A DNA stretch of 64,000 bases. Origin: Nematostella vectensis. Taxonomy: Eukaryota; Cnidaria; Anthozoa; Actiniaria; Edwardsiidae. The notes below the pieces were generated by a model. The model was not told the origin of the DNA. It made no database searches and saw only the letters and a list, made by a program, of their open reading frames with translations. Shown here in pieces: positions 25,248-39,491 of this stretch. The stretch spans positions 17,471,075 to 17,535,074 of the forward strand of contig NC_064038.1 of assembly GCF_932526225.1 (NCBI RefSeq). Reading direction: 5' to 3'. Each line of letters opens with the position of its first letter. The stretch's first letter is position 1. Both the position numbers and the translations under genes were made by a program.

Positions 25248-26447
25248 TGTTAGAAGCTGCGGCTTTGACCTACTATCCGACTTCTGACGACATGTTATGT
25301 TTTGATGTCGGATGGCCCCACAACAAGTGGGGCCGGTTGCATAAAGCCTGGATAAGTCTTATCCACCGGTTAAATCCGAGTGGTGTGATTTGGTTGCATA
25401 AAGCCCGAATAAAGGTTATCCAGTGGTTAAAGTTATCCGGATGATAGAGGTCGGATAAAATCTTATCCACCGAATAAATGTGGAAAAAAACAAAATGGCG
25501 TCTTGCTTTCCATATATATATACGCTTATCCATGCAAACGACGATTTTTACTGGTGGTAAATTTACAATGAACTACGAACTTACATGCAGCTTTGGCAGG
25601 ACTGGAATCAAACTATATTGTCCGTTCTGTCGAGAAATGTGACTTCCAAAGACAGGAAGAAGCTAAACACTATCCCCTGCGATCATTACATTACAATCTG
25701 ATTGTGCTGCTTGGCCTTAAACGGGGAGAGTATCCTGTCCCGACCAGAAACGTCACCAAGCGGTCTGGTACCGCTTGATATTTTGGACTTCTCTGTTTGC
25801 TATAAAGTAGCACACGCCACGAAAAGGCAAGTAGGAGTCGGGAAATCAGTCTTAGATACTTTGAACTTCTCTGTTTGCTGTAATGTAGCACACGCCACAA
25901 AGTGAGAGTCGGGAAATCAGTCTCAAGGGGTGGGACTCGATCCTATGCGCGCGCGGTCAGACTCTTCTCTAAATATGTCTAAGTGAAATTCAAAAAGATT
26001 TTTAAATGTTTTTATGTTTTTTTTTAAGTTCGTTTCCGTCCTTGTTCTTTATTTTCAACTAGCATTACAGATGGTTTCTCAGCAATTTCTACAGTATTTT
26101 TGTAGATTTATATCTGCTAGCTGTTTATCTCATTATCTTAAAAATAATTTAATTGTTAGGCGGCCCTGTGTTTTTGTGTTGCGTTTTGCTGGAACCAATA
26201 GCCATCTGAAAATCGCTGATTACGCGAGGGAAGAAGTTTAACTGAATACCAGTGAACTTAATTATATTTGTGGCATCGCGCTTGAAGATGCCAAGTGTTA
26301 TGTTTCTGATATCTGATGGCTCGGATGCAAGAAGATATCACATCAACTGAGGTTTACTAGGACGCCATCTTGGCTCGTTTACATGCGTCTATGCTGATTA
26401 TTACACAAGGATACCATAACATATTATAACACAGGGATACCATAACA
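25248..26447 (-). repeat. LTR 6
   Basis: 1200-bp copy of the second LTR subtype: GATGTCGG near 25305, ATTTGGTTGC near 25389, CTTTGAACTTC near 25859. Shared with LTRs 7 and 8. Confidence 0.84.
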
Positions 26448-28237
26448 TCCCTCCTCTTCTGAACACTTTGAATGCAATAAACAAAATGATTGCACAAATG
26501 TCTCAAGTCCTGTACTAGCAGAGAACAAACATAGTTTCAAGTCCAGTCTCTCAGGAGCTTTCCTGATTCTGGTTGAATGACGTAGTGGTGGTTTATCCAC
26601 TGTATTGGCAGAGGTGTCAGGAATACTGCTAGTATCAGGTTTAGGGTCGCAAACATCATCTCCGAGTGCAGTGTCTGTTGGTTGAAAGCTAAATGTCTCA
26701 CCAGTCCGATGAAGATGACGACGACTCCGTCTCAGGGTTCTGCCAATTTCCATGGCAACCATGTATGAGCGGGGTTCTGGTGTTGCATTCTGTATGACAC
26801 CAGGTTCCCATTTGTGTGATTTTGGATTTAGTACCCGTACATTCTGATTTGGTGTGAGCATGGGAAAACCCTTAGCACCCTTGATTGTATTTGTCCTGTC
26901 TGTCCTGTAGTTTACAGTTATTATCTCTATTTGTTGATATTCCAATATGTGGCTTGGACACTGCTGGCAGGTTTGTTTTGTAGACGCGAGAGTTCAGGGT
27001 CCTTTTAAGTGTCAACTCTAATCTGTTCAAGTCTTGTTGGGATTGCGTTCAAGTGAAGTTCAAGTGAAGTAGCTCATGTACCGAGACATCCAAGCCTGGT
27101 ATCTCATCTCATCAAGTGGTTTATGATCTGTTTCCACCTTTACTGGTCTACCATAGGCATCATAATGAAACTTCTCGAGTCCATGTACTACTCCTAACAT
27201 TTCTCGTTCAATGTTCGAGTAGCGACGTTCCGTCTCCGTGAGGAGTTTGCTGCCAAACGCAACAGGTCCCTCGTCCTGAAATAGTACTGCTCCGTGGCCG
27301 CGCTGCAGAAGCGTCAACCTGGATCGTCACTGGCTGCTTGCCACTGAAATACTTCAGTGCTGCAGGTGCCGCAATTGCCTGCTTAATGCTGTTGACACTG
27401 GTCTGGTGTTCTGGGGACCAGACAAACTCACTGCCCGATTTAGTAAGATCCGGTAATGGTGCTGACGATGATGCGAGATTAGGTATGAATCTGCTTAGGT
27501 ACTGTACAGCTCCTAGAAATGACTGTAAATCCTGGACTGAAGTAGAAGGATCCATAGCCGTTATTGCCCCTATCTTTCCAGGATCCACTCCCAGGCCATT
27601 TGCATTTAGAATATGGCCATATAATGGAATACTCGTACACTTGACACGACATGAATCTGGGTTAAACTTGATCCCAGTTGCTTGAGCCCGTTCGATCACA
27701 GCACTCAGATTTTCATCATGATCACTGCCATCATCTTTAAATCCAACGACAACAATATCATCTGCGATACCTGTGACTCCCGTAAGGTCACCAAAAGTCT
27801 CTTCCACCTTCTTCTGGAACACATCCTGTGCGCAGACCAATCCAAAAGGTAGCCGGAGAAAACGATATCTCCCGTTCCAGTAACCACTCTTTGCATCAAT
27901 AGTGGCTCATTAGTAGTACATCATCTAGGGTTGGTGTACAGTAGTGAGGCCTTCTTATCGCCTTATTTAAATCCTTGGGATCCAGGCACAGGCGTATCGA
28001 GCCATTTGACTTAGTGACGCACACAAATGAGTTAACCCAGTCTGTGGGTGTGTCCACTTTCTCTTTAATTACTTTCTCGCATAGAGAATCTAACTCCGCT
28101 TTAAAAGGCTCGCGTAAAGCCTCTTGTACGCGACGGGGTGGGTGTATAGCTGGTGGTACAGTTTCGTCTAGCGTTATGTGGTATTTGCCTTCGAAGCAGC
28201 CAATGCCATCAAAGCAATCCTTGTAATCACTAACCAG
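26424..28237 (-). pseudogene. pol remnant, copy 6
   Basis: RT palm 27840-27208, RNase H 27317-27060, integrase tail 26945-26424, RT N-terminal segment 28237-27896. Confidence 0.86.
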
Positions 28238-28450
28238 TTCCTCTTTAGCATTGTTACCATCTGGTTCCTTTCTTGGGGTTTCTTGTGGAGATCAGTGTTA
28301 TCAATTCCAGTTTCTGACACGTTGGAAGACCGAGGATAACTGGTCCCTTGCAATCAACAACATGAAATACACTGTTTATAGTCTTGCCCTTATGTTCAAT
28401 CTCTAAGGTGCAAGTACCATACTGCTTTATCAAGTGTCCTCCGTATGCTG

Positions 28451-29443
28451 TTATCTTAATCGTACTGTCTGAAAGTTGACTGTCCGAGAAAAGTTCTTGG
28501 TACTTGTCATCGGGAATGACTTTTCTGCTCCAGTGTCAACTTTAACAACGACAGGCTTCGTGTTAATTTTTACTGTCACCAATTCCATTCTGGATGACAT
28601 CACATCAACATTAAGTGAGTGAAAGTATAAGTGCTCTTCATGAGGTTCAGGGCCAGCCTTTTCCATTAAGTGTAATTGCTGCCGCTTACTTTTAGATGCT
28701 GACTTGCTTGTCCATTTGTCGGGTCTTGGAGGTGCATTTGGAGTGGATTTAGACCTGCATGCACGCTGCCAGCGGTGTAATTTATTACAACCATTACACT
28801 TTGTGTTATACGCGGGGCAGTTCTGACGCTTTGAGAGATCATGGGCCAAACCACAGTTCCCACATTTCTGGTTTGATGGGGTTGACATGCCTTGTCCACC
28901 ATGTTTGTTTGGTTTCTTGGAGAGTGAGTGGATCTGTTCACTGTTATCCGGTGAATTCATGCCTTGAATCTGCTTTTTGGTGGCTTCCTCAGTCCTCGCA
29001 ATGTCCATTGCTTTATTTATGGTGAGGTCAGAAGCTTGTTTTAGTAGTCCTGACCGTACCTGGTCCGAGTTTGTTCCAAAGATCAGTGCATCAATCAAGT
29101 GCTCATCAGGGCTTGTGAACTTGCACTCTTGAATGAGAACCCGAAGTCTCTTCATGAACTTGTCGACTGACTCGTCGTCTTCTTGTCTCATTGTTCTTAA
29201 TTTAAACCGGGAAAGCCTGAAATTACTTTTAGGAGCGATGAATTCCTCAAATTTCGTCCAGTAAGTGTCGAGTTTTTTCTTTTCCTCGTTCGTGAGGTTC
29301 CATGTCGAAACGGTTTCTATCCCATCGTCGCCTGACCACAGGAGGAGATATTTGACCTTTTCTTCCTCAGATTTGCTTTTCAAAGGTCCATCGAAGATCA
29401 ACTCACACTTTGCCTTGAATTTTTTAATACAGCTGAGTTGCAT
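28451..29443 (-). pseudogene. gag with start of protease, copy 6
   Basis: 330 residues, protein-identical to copy 1. Confidence 0.86.
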
Positions 29444-29521
29444 CTAGCGCATTCCAGTCGCTGGATGGCGGGGTAACTCCAGCGAGCTCCATGTTCAACT
29501 CGAACAAAATATAACGTCCAG

Positions 29522-30206
29522 GGGCCGGTTCCTGAAAGGCCGATTAACTTAACCCTAGATCAGCGCCTAATCCTGCGTTAAAATTCGCTAATCGTAGGTT
29601 AGCTAACCTACGGATAACTCACCGTTCCCGAAAGCCATGTAATCCCCCGATTTACTAACCCTAAGCGAGTGAAAAACTGGTTTGACGAGCAAACTTCACA
29701 CAGGATACCCACAGTAGATCAACAGAGAGCAACTCAAATATTTACCTTTGGTGATTTCATTTTGAAGAGAAGCCCCAAAACACCTCTACATCGCCTGTAA
29801 TTACCTCCAATTCATTGCCAAAAATGTCATTTGCAGGATTTGAGTTTGGTGCGTGACACTAGCGAGACAGATTTATTTCAATTATAAAATTCATGTAACT
29901 TTCTGTCTGTCCCAGCACAATTTTCCGTGTCAGCATCGCAACAAAGCAAAATGTTAGGACATTGATCCCTACATTGTTTTTGTGTAACGACGTCTTCTTT
30001 GTCGGCAACTTCATTTTTATAAAACTTAAGTTCTACTACAAAGTTTGGGAAGCCTGTGTTACGCCAACTAAACCGTAGGTTAGCGAGTTAACCCACCTCG
30101 CCAGCAGGGTTAGATTTTACCAACAAAATAACCCGGAGTTAATGCTAACCAGAGTTTCGGGAACAGAACTAATCCGGGGGTAAAAATTTAATCGTGGGTT
30201 AGGCCC
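29522..30206. mobile_element. Harbinger-like MITE, copy 6
   Basis: Same insertion, variants as in copy 5. Confidence 0.68.
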
Positions 30207-30213
30207 CAGGTAT

Positions 30214-31413
30214 TGTTAGAAGCTGCGGCTTTGACCTACTATCCGACTTCTGACGACATGTTATGTTTTGATGTCGGATGGCCCCACAACAAGTGGGGCC
30301 GGTTGCATAAAGCCTGGATAAGTCTTATCCACCGGTTAAATCCGAGTGGTGTGATTTGGTTGCATAAAGCCCGAATAAAGGTTATCCAGTGGTTAAAGTT
30401 ATCCGGATGATAGAGGTCGGATAAAATCTTATCCACCGAATAAATGTGGAAAAAAACAAAATGGCGTCTTGCTTTCCATATATATATACGCTTATCCATG
30501 CAAACGACGATTTTTACTGGTGGTAAATTTACAATGAACTACGAACTTACATGCAGCTTTGGCAGGACTGGAATCAAACTATATTGTCCGTTCTGTCGAG
30601 AAATGTGACTTCCAAAGACAGGAAGAAGCTAAACACTATCCCCTGCGATCATTACATTACAATCTGATTGTGCTGCTTGGCCTTAAACGGGGAGAGTATC
30701 CTGTCCCGACCAGAAACGTCACCAAGCGGTCTGGTACCGCTTGATATTTTGGACTTCTCTGTTTGCTATAAAGTAGCACACGCCACGAAAAGGCAAGTAG
30801 GAGTCGGGAAATCAGTCTTAGATACTTTGAACTTCTCTGTTTGCTGTAATGTAGCACACGCCACAAAGTGAGAGTCGGGAAATCAGTCTCAAGGGGTGGG
30901 ACTCGATCCTATGCGCGCGCGGTCAGACTCTTCTCTAAATATGTCTAAGTGAAATTCAAAAAGATTTTTAAATGTTTTTATGTTTTTTTTTAAGTTCGTT
31001 TCCGTCCTTGTTCTTTATTTTCAACTAGCATTACAGATGGTTTCTCAGCAATTTCTACAGTATTTTTGTAGATTTATATCTGCTAGCTGTTTATCTCATT
31101 ATCTTAAAAATAATTTAATTGTTAGGCGGCCCTGTGTTTTTGTGTTGCGTTTTGCTGGAACCAATAGCCATCTGAAAATCGCTGATTACGCGAGGGAAGA
31201 AGTTTAACTGAATACCAGTGAACTTAATTATATTTGTGGCATCGCGCTTGAAGATGCCAAGTGTTATGTTTCTGATATCTGATGGCTCGGATGCAAGAAG
31301 ATATCACATCAACTGAGGTTTACTAGGACGCCATCTTGGCTCGTTTACATGCGTCTATGCTGATTATTACACAAGGATACCATAACATATTATAACACAG
31401 GGATACCATAACA
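30214..31413 (-). repeat. LTR 7
   Basis: 1200-bp copy of the second LTR subtype. Confidence 0.84.
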
Positions 31414-33241
31414 TCCCTCCTCTTCTGAACACTTTGAATGCAATAAACAAAATGATTGCACAAATGTCTCAAGTCCTGTACTAGCAGAGAACAAACATAG
31501 TTTCAAGTCCAGTCTCTCAGGAGCTTTCCTGATTCTGGTTGAATGACGTAGTGGTGGTTTATCCACTGTATTGGCAGAGGTGTCAGGAATACTGCTAGTA
31601 TCAGGTTTAGGGTCGCAAACATCATCTCCGAGTGCAGTGTCTGTTGGTTGAAAGCTAAATGTCTCACCAGTCCGATGAAGATGACGACGACTCCGTCTCA
31701 GGGTTCTGCCAATTTCCATGGCAACCATGTATGAGCGGGGTTCTGGTGTTGCATTCTGTATGACACCAGGTTCCCATTTGTGTGATTTTGGATTTAGTAC
31801 CCGTACATTCTGATTTGGTGTGAGCATGGGAAAACCCTTAGCACCCTTGATTGTATTTGTCCTGTCTGTCCTGTAGTTTACAGTTATTATCTCTATTTGT
31901 TGATATTCCAATATGTGGCTTGGACACTGCTGGCAGGTTTGTTTTGTAGACGCGAGAGTTCAGGGTCCTTTTAAGTGTCAACTCTAATCTGTTCAAGTCT
32001 TGTTGGGATTGCGTTCAAGTGAAGTTCAAGTGAAGTAGCTCATGTACCGAGACATCCAAGCCTGGTATCTCATCTCATCAAGTGGTTTATGATCTGTTTC
32101 CACCTTTACTGGTCTACCATAGGCATCATAATGAAACTTCTCGAGTCCATGTACTACTCCTAACATTTCTCGTTCAATGTTCGAGTAGCGACGTTCCGTC
32201 TCCGTGAGGAGTTTGCTGCCAAACGCAACAGGTCCCTCGTCCTGAAATAGTACTGCTCCGTGGCCGCGCTGCAGAAGCGTCAACCTGGATCGTCACTGGC
32301 TGCTTGCCACTGAAATACTTCAGTGCTGCAGGTGCCGCAATTGCCTGCTTAATGCTGTTGACACTGGTCTGGTGTTCTGGGGACCAGACAAACTCACTGC
32401 CCGATTTAGTAAGATCCGGTAATGGTGCTGACGATGATGCGAGATTAGGTATGAATCTGCTTAGGTACTGTACAGCTCCTAGAAATGACTGTAAATCCTG
32501 GACTGAAGTAGAAGGATCCATAGCCGTTATTGCCTCTATCTTTCCAGGATCCACTTCCAGGCCATTTGCATTTAGAATATGGCCATAGAATGGAATACTC
32601 GTACACTTGACACGACATGAATCTGGGTTAAACTTGATCCCAGTTGCTTGAGCCCGTTCGATCACAGCACTCAGATTTTCATCATGATCACTGCCATCGT
32701 CTTTAAATCCAACGACAACAATATCATCAGCGATACCTGTGACTCCCGTAAGGTCACCAAAAGTCTCTTCCACCTTCTTCTGGAACACATCCTGTGCGCA
32801 GACCAATCCAAAAGGTAGCCGGAGAAAACGATATCTCCCGAAAGGACTATTGAACGTGGTGTAATATGAAGCTTGATATTCCAGTAACCACTCTTTGCAT
32901 CAATAGTGGCTCATTAGTAGTACATCATCTAGGGTTGGTGTACAGTAGTGAGGCCTTCTTATCGCCTTATTTAAATCCTTGGGATCCAGGCACAGGCGTA
33001 TCGAGCCATTTGACTTAGTGACGCACACAAATGAGTTAACCCAGTCTGTGGGTGTGTCCACTTTCTCTTTAATTACTTTCTCGCATAGAGAATCTAACTC
33101 CGCTTTAAAAGGCTCGCGTAAAGCCTCTTGTACGCGACGGGGTGGGTGTATAGCTGGTGGTACAGTTTCGTCTAGCGTTATGTGGTATTTGCCTTCGAAG
33201 CAGCCAATGCCATCAAAGCAATCCTTGTAATCACTAACCAG
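31390..33241 (-). pseudogene. pol remnant, copy 7
   Basis: RT palm 32806-32174, RNase H 32283-32026, integrase tail 31911-31390, RT N-terminal segment 33241-32900. No 38-bp deletion. Confidence 0.86.
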
Positions 33242-33454
33242 TTCCTCTTTAGCATTGTTACCATCTGGTTCCTTTCTTGGGGTTTCTTGTGGAGATCAGT
33301 GTTATCAATTCCAGTTTCTGACACGTTGGAAGACCGAGGATAACTGGTCCCTTGCAATCAACAACATGAAATACACTGTTTATAGTCTTGCCCTTATGTT
33401 CAATCTCTAAGGTGCAAGTACCATACTGCTTTATCAAGTGTCCTCCGTATGCTG

Positions 33455-34447
33455 TTATCTTAATCGTACTGTCTGAAAGTTGACTGTCCGAGAAAAGTTC
33501 TTGGTACTTGTCATCGGGAATGACTTTTCTGCTCCAGTGTCAACTTTAACAACGACAGGCTTCGTGTTAATTTTTACTGTCACCAATTCCATTCTGGATG
33601 ACATCACATCAACATTAAGTGAGTGAAAGTATAAGTGCTCTTCATGAGGTTCAGGGCCAGCCTTTTCCATTAAGTGTAATTGCTGCCGCTTACTTTTAGA
33701 TGCTGACTTGCTTGTCCATTTGTCGGGTCTTGGAGGTGCATTTGGAGTGGATTTAGACCTGCATGCACGCTGCCAGCGGTGTAATTTATTACAACCATTA
33801 CACTTTGTGTTATACGCGGGGCAGTTCTGACGCTTTGAGAGATCATGGGCCAAACCACAGTTCCCACATTTCTGGTTTGATGGGGTTGACATGCCTTGTC
33901 CACCATGTTTGTTTGGTTTCTTGGAGAGTGAGTGGATCTGTTCACTGTTATCCGGTGAATTCATGCCTTGAATCTGCTTTTTGGTGGCTTCCTCAGTCCT
34001 CGCAATGTCCATTGCTTTATTTATGGTGAGGTCAGAAGCTTGTTTTAGTAGTCCTGACCGTACCTGGTCCGAGTTTGTTCCAAAGATCAGTGCATCAATC
34101 AAGTGCTCATCAGGGCTTGTGAACTTGCACTCTTGAATGAGAACCCGAAGTCTCTTCATGAACTTGTCGACTGACTCGTCGTCTTCTTGTCTCATTGTTC
34201 TTAATTTAAACCGGGAAAGCCTGAAATTACTTTTAGGAGCGATGAATTCCTCAAATTTCGTCCAGTAAGTGTCGAGTTTTTTCTTTTCCTCGTTCGTGAG
34301 GTTCCATGTCGAAACGGTTTCTATCCCATCGTCGCCTGACCACAGGAGGAGATATTTGACCTTTTCTTCCTCAGATTTGCTTTTCAAAGGTCCATCGAAG
34401 ATCAACTCACACTTTGCCTTGAATTTTTTAATACAGCTGAGTTGCAT
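33455..34447 (-). pseudogene. gag with start of protease, copy 7
   Basis: 330 residues, protein-identical to copy 1. Confidence 0.86.
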
Positions 34448-34525
34448 CTAGCGCATTCCAGTCGCTGGATGGCGGGGTAACTCCAGCGAGCTCCATGTTC
34501 AACTCGAACAAAATATAACGTCCAG

Positions 34526-35210
34526 GGGCCGGTTCCTGAAAGGCCGATTAACTTAACCCTAGATCAGCGCCTAATCCTGCGTTAAAATTCGCTAATCGTA
34601 GGTTAGCTAACCTACGGATAACTCACCGTTCCCGAAAGCCATGTAATCCCCCGATTTACTAACCCTAAGCGAGTGAAAAACTGGTTTGACGAGCAAACTT
34701 CACACAGGATACCCACAGTAGATCAACAGAGAGCAACTCAAATATTTACCTTTGGTGATTTCATTTTGAAGAGAAGCCCCAAAACACCTCTACATCGCCT
34801 GTAATTACCTCCAATTCATTGCCAAAAATGTCATTTGCAGGATTTGAGTTTGGTGCGTGACACTAGCGAGACAGATTTATTTCAATTATAAAATTCATGT
34901 AACTTTCTGTCTGTCCCAGCACAATTTTCCGTGTCAGCATCGCAACAAAGCAAAATGTTAGGACATTGATCCCTACATTGTTTTTGTGTAACGACGTCTT
35001 CTTTGTCGGCAACTTCATTTTTATAAAACTTAAGTTCTACTACAAAGTTTGGGAAGCCTGTGTTACGCCAACTAAACCGTAGGTTAGCGAGTTAACCCAC
35101 CTCGCCAGCAGGGTTAGATTTTACCAACAAAATAACCCGGAGTTAATGCTAACCAGAGTTTCGGGAACAGAACTAATCCGGGGGTAAAAATTTAATCGTG
35201 GGTTAGGCCC
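34526..35210. mobile_element. Harbinger-like MITE, copy 7
   Basis: Same insertion, variants as in copy 5. Confidence 0.68.
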
Positions 35211-35217
35211 CAGGTAT

Positions 35218-36417
35218 TGTTAGAAGCTGCGGCTTTGACCTACTATCCGACTTCTGACGACATGTTATGTTTTGATGTCGGATGGCCCCACAACAAGTGG
35301 GGCCGGTTGCATAAAGCCTGGATAAGTCTTATCCACCGGTTAAATCCGAGTGGTGTGATTTGGTTGCATAAAGCCCGAATAAAGGTTATCCAGTGGTTAA
35401 AGTTATCCGGATGATAGAGGTCGGATAAAATCTTATCCACCGAATAAATGTGGAAAAAAACAAAATGGCGTCTTGCTTTCCATATATATATACGCTTATC
35501 CATGCAAACGACGATTTTTACTGGTGGTAAATTTACAATGAACTACGAACTTACATGCAGCTTTGGCAGGACTGGAATCAAACTATATTGTCCGTTCTGT
35601 CGAGAAATGTGACTTCCAAAGACAGGAAGAAGCTAAACACTATCCCCTGCGATCATTACATTACAATCTGATTGTGCTGCTTGGCCTTAAACGGGGAGAG
35701 TATCCTGTCCCGACCAGAAACGTCACCAAGCGGTCTGGTACCGCTTGATATTTTGGACTTCTCTGTTTGCTATAAAGTAGCACACGCCACGAAAAGGCAA
35801 GTAGGAGTCGGGAAATCAGTCTTAGATACTTTGAACTTCTCTGTTTGCTGTAATGTAGCACACGCCACAAAGTGAGAGTCGGGAAATCAGTCTCAAGGGG
35901 TGGGACTCGATCCTATGCGCGCGCGGTCAGACTCTTCTCTAAATATGTCTAAGTGAAATTCAAAAAGATTTTTAAATGTTTTTATGTTTTTTTTTAAGTT
36001 CGTTTCCGTCCTTGTTCTTTATTTTCAACTAGCATTACAGATGGTTTCTCAGCAATTTCTACAGTATTTTTGTAGATTTATATCTGCTAGCTGTTTATCT
36101 CATTATCTTAAAAATAATTTAATTGTTAGGCGGCCCTGTGTTTTTGTGTTGCGTTTTGCTGGAACCAATAGCCATCTGAAAATCGCTGATTACGCGAGGG
36201 AAGAAGTTTAACTGAATACCAGTGAACTTAATTATATTTGTGGCATCGCGCTTGAAGATGCCAAGTGTTATGTTTCTGATATCTGATGGCTCGGATGCAA
36301 GAAGATATCACATCAACTGAGGTTTACTAGGACGCCATCTTGGCTCGTTTACATGCGTCTATGCTGATTATTACACAAGGATACCATAACATATTATAAC
36401 ACAGGGATACCATAACA
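35218..36417 (-). repeat. LTR 8
   Basis: 1200-bp copy of the second LTR subtype. Confidence 0.84.
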
Positions 36418-38207
36418 TCCCTCCTCTTCTGAACACTTTGAATGCAATAAACAAAATGATTGCACAAATGTCTCAAGTCCTGTACTAGCAGAGAACAAAC
36501 ATAGTTTCAAGTCCAGTCTCTCAGGAGCTTTCCTGATTCTGGTTGAATGACGTAGTGGTGGTTTATCCACTGTATTGGCAGAGGTGTCAGGAATACTGCT
36601 AGTATCAGGTTTAGGGTCGCAAACATCATCTCCGAGTGCAGTGTCTGTTGGTTGAAAGCTAAATGTCTCACCAGTCCGATGAAGATGACGACGACTCCGT
36701 CTCAGGGTTCTGCCAATTTCCATGGCAACCATGTATGAGCGGGGTTCTGGTGTTGCATTCTGTATGACACCAGGTTCCCATTTGTGTGATTTTGGATTTA
36801 GTACCCGTACATTCTGATTTGGTGTGAGCATGGGAAAACCCTTAGCACCCTTGATTGTATTTGTCCTGTCTGTCCTGTAGTTTACAGTTATTATCTCTAT
36901 TTGTTGATATTCCAATATGTGGCTTGGACACTGCTGGCAGGTTTGTTTTGTAGACGCGAGAGTTCAGGGTCCTTTTAAGTGTCAACTCTAATCTGTTCAA
37001 GTCTTGTTGGGATTGCGTTCAAGTGAAGTTCAAGTGAAGTAGCTCATGTACCGAGACATCCAAGCCTGGTATCTCATCTCATCAAGTGGTTTATGATCTG
37101 TTTCCACCTTTACTGGTCTACCATAGGCATCATAATGAAACTTCTCGAGTCCATGTACTACTCCTAACATTTCTCGTTCAATGTTCGAGTAGCGACGTTC
37201 CGTCTCCGTGAGGAGTTTGCTGCCAAACGCAACAGGTCCCTCGTCCTGAAATAGTACTGCTCCGTGGCCGCGCTGCAGAAGCGTCAACCTGGATCGTCAC
37301 TGGCTGCTTGCCACTGAAATACTTCAGTGCTGCAGGTGCCGCAATTGCCTGCTTAATGCTGTTGACACTGGTCTGGTGTTCTGGGGACCAGACAAACTCA
37401 CTGCCCGATTTAGTAAGATCCGGTAATGGTGCTGACGATGATGCGAGATTAGGTATGAATCTGCTTAGGTACTGTACAGCTCCTAGAAATGACTGTAAAT
37501 CCTGGACTGAAGTAGAAGGATCCATAGCCGTTATTGCCTCTATCTTTCCAGGATCCACTCCCAGGCCATTTGCATTTAGAATATGGCCATATAATGGAAT
37601 ACTCGTACACTTGACACGACATGAATCTGGGTTAAACTTGATCCCAGTTGCTTGAGCCCGTTCGATCACAGCACTCAGATTTTCATCATGATCACTGCCA
37701 TCATCTTTAAATCCAACGACAACAATATCATCTGCGATACCTGTGACTCCCGTAAGGTCACCAAAAGTCTCTTCCACCTTCTTCTGGAACACATCCTGTG
37801 CGCAGACCAATCCAAAAGGTAGCCGGAGAAAACGATATCTCCCGTTCCAGTAACCACTCTTTGCATCAATAGTGGCTCATTAGTAGTACATCATCTAGGG
37901 TTGGTGTACAGTAGTGAGGCCTTCTTATCGCCTTATTTAAATCCTTGGGATCCAGGCACAGGCGTATCGAGCCATTTGACTTAGTGACGCACACAAATGA
38001 GTTAACCCAGTCTGTGGGTGTGTCCACCTTCTCTTTAATTACTTTCTCGCATAGAGAATCTAACTCCGCTTTAAAAGGCTCGCGTAAAGCCTCTTGTACG
38101 CGACGGGGTGGGTGTTTAGCTGGTGGTACAGTTTCGTCTAGCGTTATGTGGTATTCGCCTTCGAAGCAGCCAATGCCATCAAAGCAATCCTTGTAATCAC
38201 TAACCAA
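36394..38207 (-). pseudogene. pol remnant, copy 8
   Basis: RT palm 37810-37178, RNase H 37287-37030, integrase tail 36915-36394, RT N-terminal segment 38207-37866. A private CTG-to-TTG change at the edge of the last block and private coding changes in the RT N-terminal segment. Confidence 0.86.
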
Positions 38208-38420
38208 TTCCTCTTTAGCATTGTTACCATCTGGTTCCTTTCTTGGGGTTTCTTGTGGAGATCAGTGTTATCAATTCCAGTTTCTGACACGTTGGAAGAC
38301 CGAGGATAACTGGTTCCTTGCAATCAACAACATGAAATACACTGTTTATAGTCTTGCCCTTATGTTCAATCTCTAAGGTGCAAGTACCATACTGCTTTAT
38401 CAAGTGTCCTCCGTATGCTG

Positions 38421-39413
38421 TTATCTTAATCGTACTGTCTGAAAGTTGACTGTCCGAGAAAAGTTCTTGGTACTTGTCATCGGGAATGACTTTTCTGCTG
38501 CAGTGTCAACTTTAACAACGACAGGCTTCGTGTTAATTTCTACTGTCACCAATTCCATTCTGGATGACATCACATCAACATTAAGTGAGTGAAAGTATAA
38601 GTACTCTTCATGAGGTTCAGGGCCAGCCTTTTCCATTAAGTGTAATTGCTGCCGCTTACTTTTAGATGCTGACTTGCTTGTCCATTTGTCGGGTCTTGGA
38701 GGTGGATTTGGAGTGGATTTAGACCTGCATGCACGCTGCCAGCGGTGTAATTTATTACAACCATTACACTTTGTGTTATACGCGGGGCAGTTCTGACGCT
38801 TTGAGAGATCATGGGCCAAACCACAGTTCCCACATTTCTGGTTTGATGGGGTTGACATGCCTTGTCTACCATGTTTGTTTGGTTTCTTGGAGAGTGAGTG
38901 GATCTGTTCACTGTTATCCGGTGAATTCATGCCTTGAATCTGCTTTTTGGTGGCTTCCTCAGTCCTCGCAATGTCCATTGCTTTATTTATGGTGAGGTCA
39001 GAAGCTTGTTTTAGTAGTCCTGACCGTACCTGGTCCGAGTTTGTTCCAACGATCAGTGCATCAATCAAGTGCTCATCAGGGCTTGTGAACTTGCACTCTT
39101 GAATGAGAACCCGAAGTCTCTTCATGAACTTGTCGACTGACTCGTCGTCTTCTTGTCTCATTGTTCTTAATTTAAACCGGGAAAGCCTGAAATTACTTTT
39201 AGGAGCGATAAATTCCTCAAATTTCGTCCAGTAAGTGTCGAGTTTTTTCTTTTCCTCGTTCGTGAGGTTCCATGTCGAAACGGTTTCTATCCCATCGTCG
39301 CCTGACCACAGGAGGAGATATTTGACCTTTTCTTCCTCAGATTTGCTTTTCAAAGGTCCATCGAAGATCAACTCACACTTTGCCTTGAATTTTTTAATAC
39401 AGCTGAGTTGCAT
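38421..39413 (-). pseudogene. gag with start of protease, copy 8
   Basis: 330 residues with six amino-acid differences from the other copies. One changes the protease active-site triplet neighbourhood from DTGA to DTAA; the others are F122V, G183R, A237P, H271Y and K292E (positions approximate). The protease change would be expected to disable catalysis. Confidence 0.86.
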
Positions 39414-39491
39414 CTAGCGCATTCCAGTCGCTGGATGGCGGGGTAACTCCAGCGAGCTCCATGTTCAACTCGAACAAAATATAACGTCCAG

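Larger units (their letters stand above)
26448..30213 (-). mobile_element. Ty3/gypsy internal region, copy 6 (38-bp deletion)
   Basis: Near-identical to copy 5, including the deletion at about 27875 and the linked RT changes. Probably the youngest duplicate pair. Confidence 0.9.
31414..35217 (-). mobile_element. Ty3/gypsy internal region, copy 7 (undeleted, mosaic)
   Basis: Returns to the 5004-bp form with the common RT sequence, yet it is flanked on both sides by second-subtype LTRs and has a copy-5-type MITE. This combination needs exchange between units. Confidence 0.9.
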
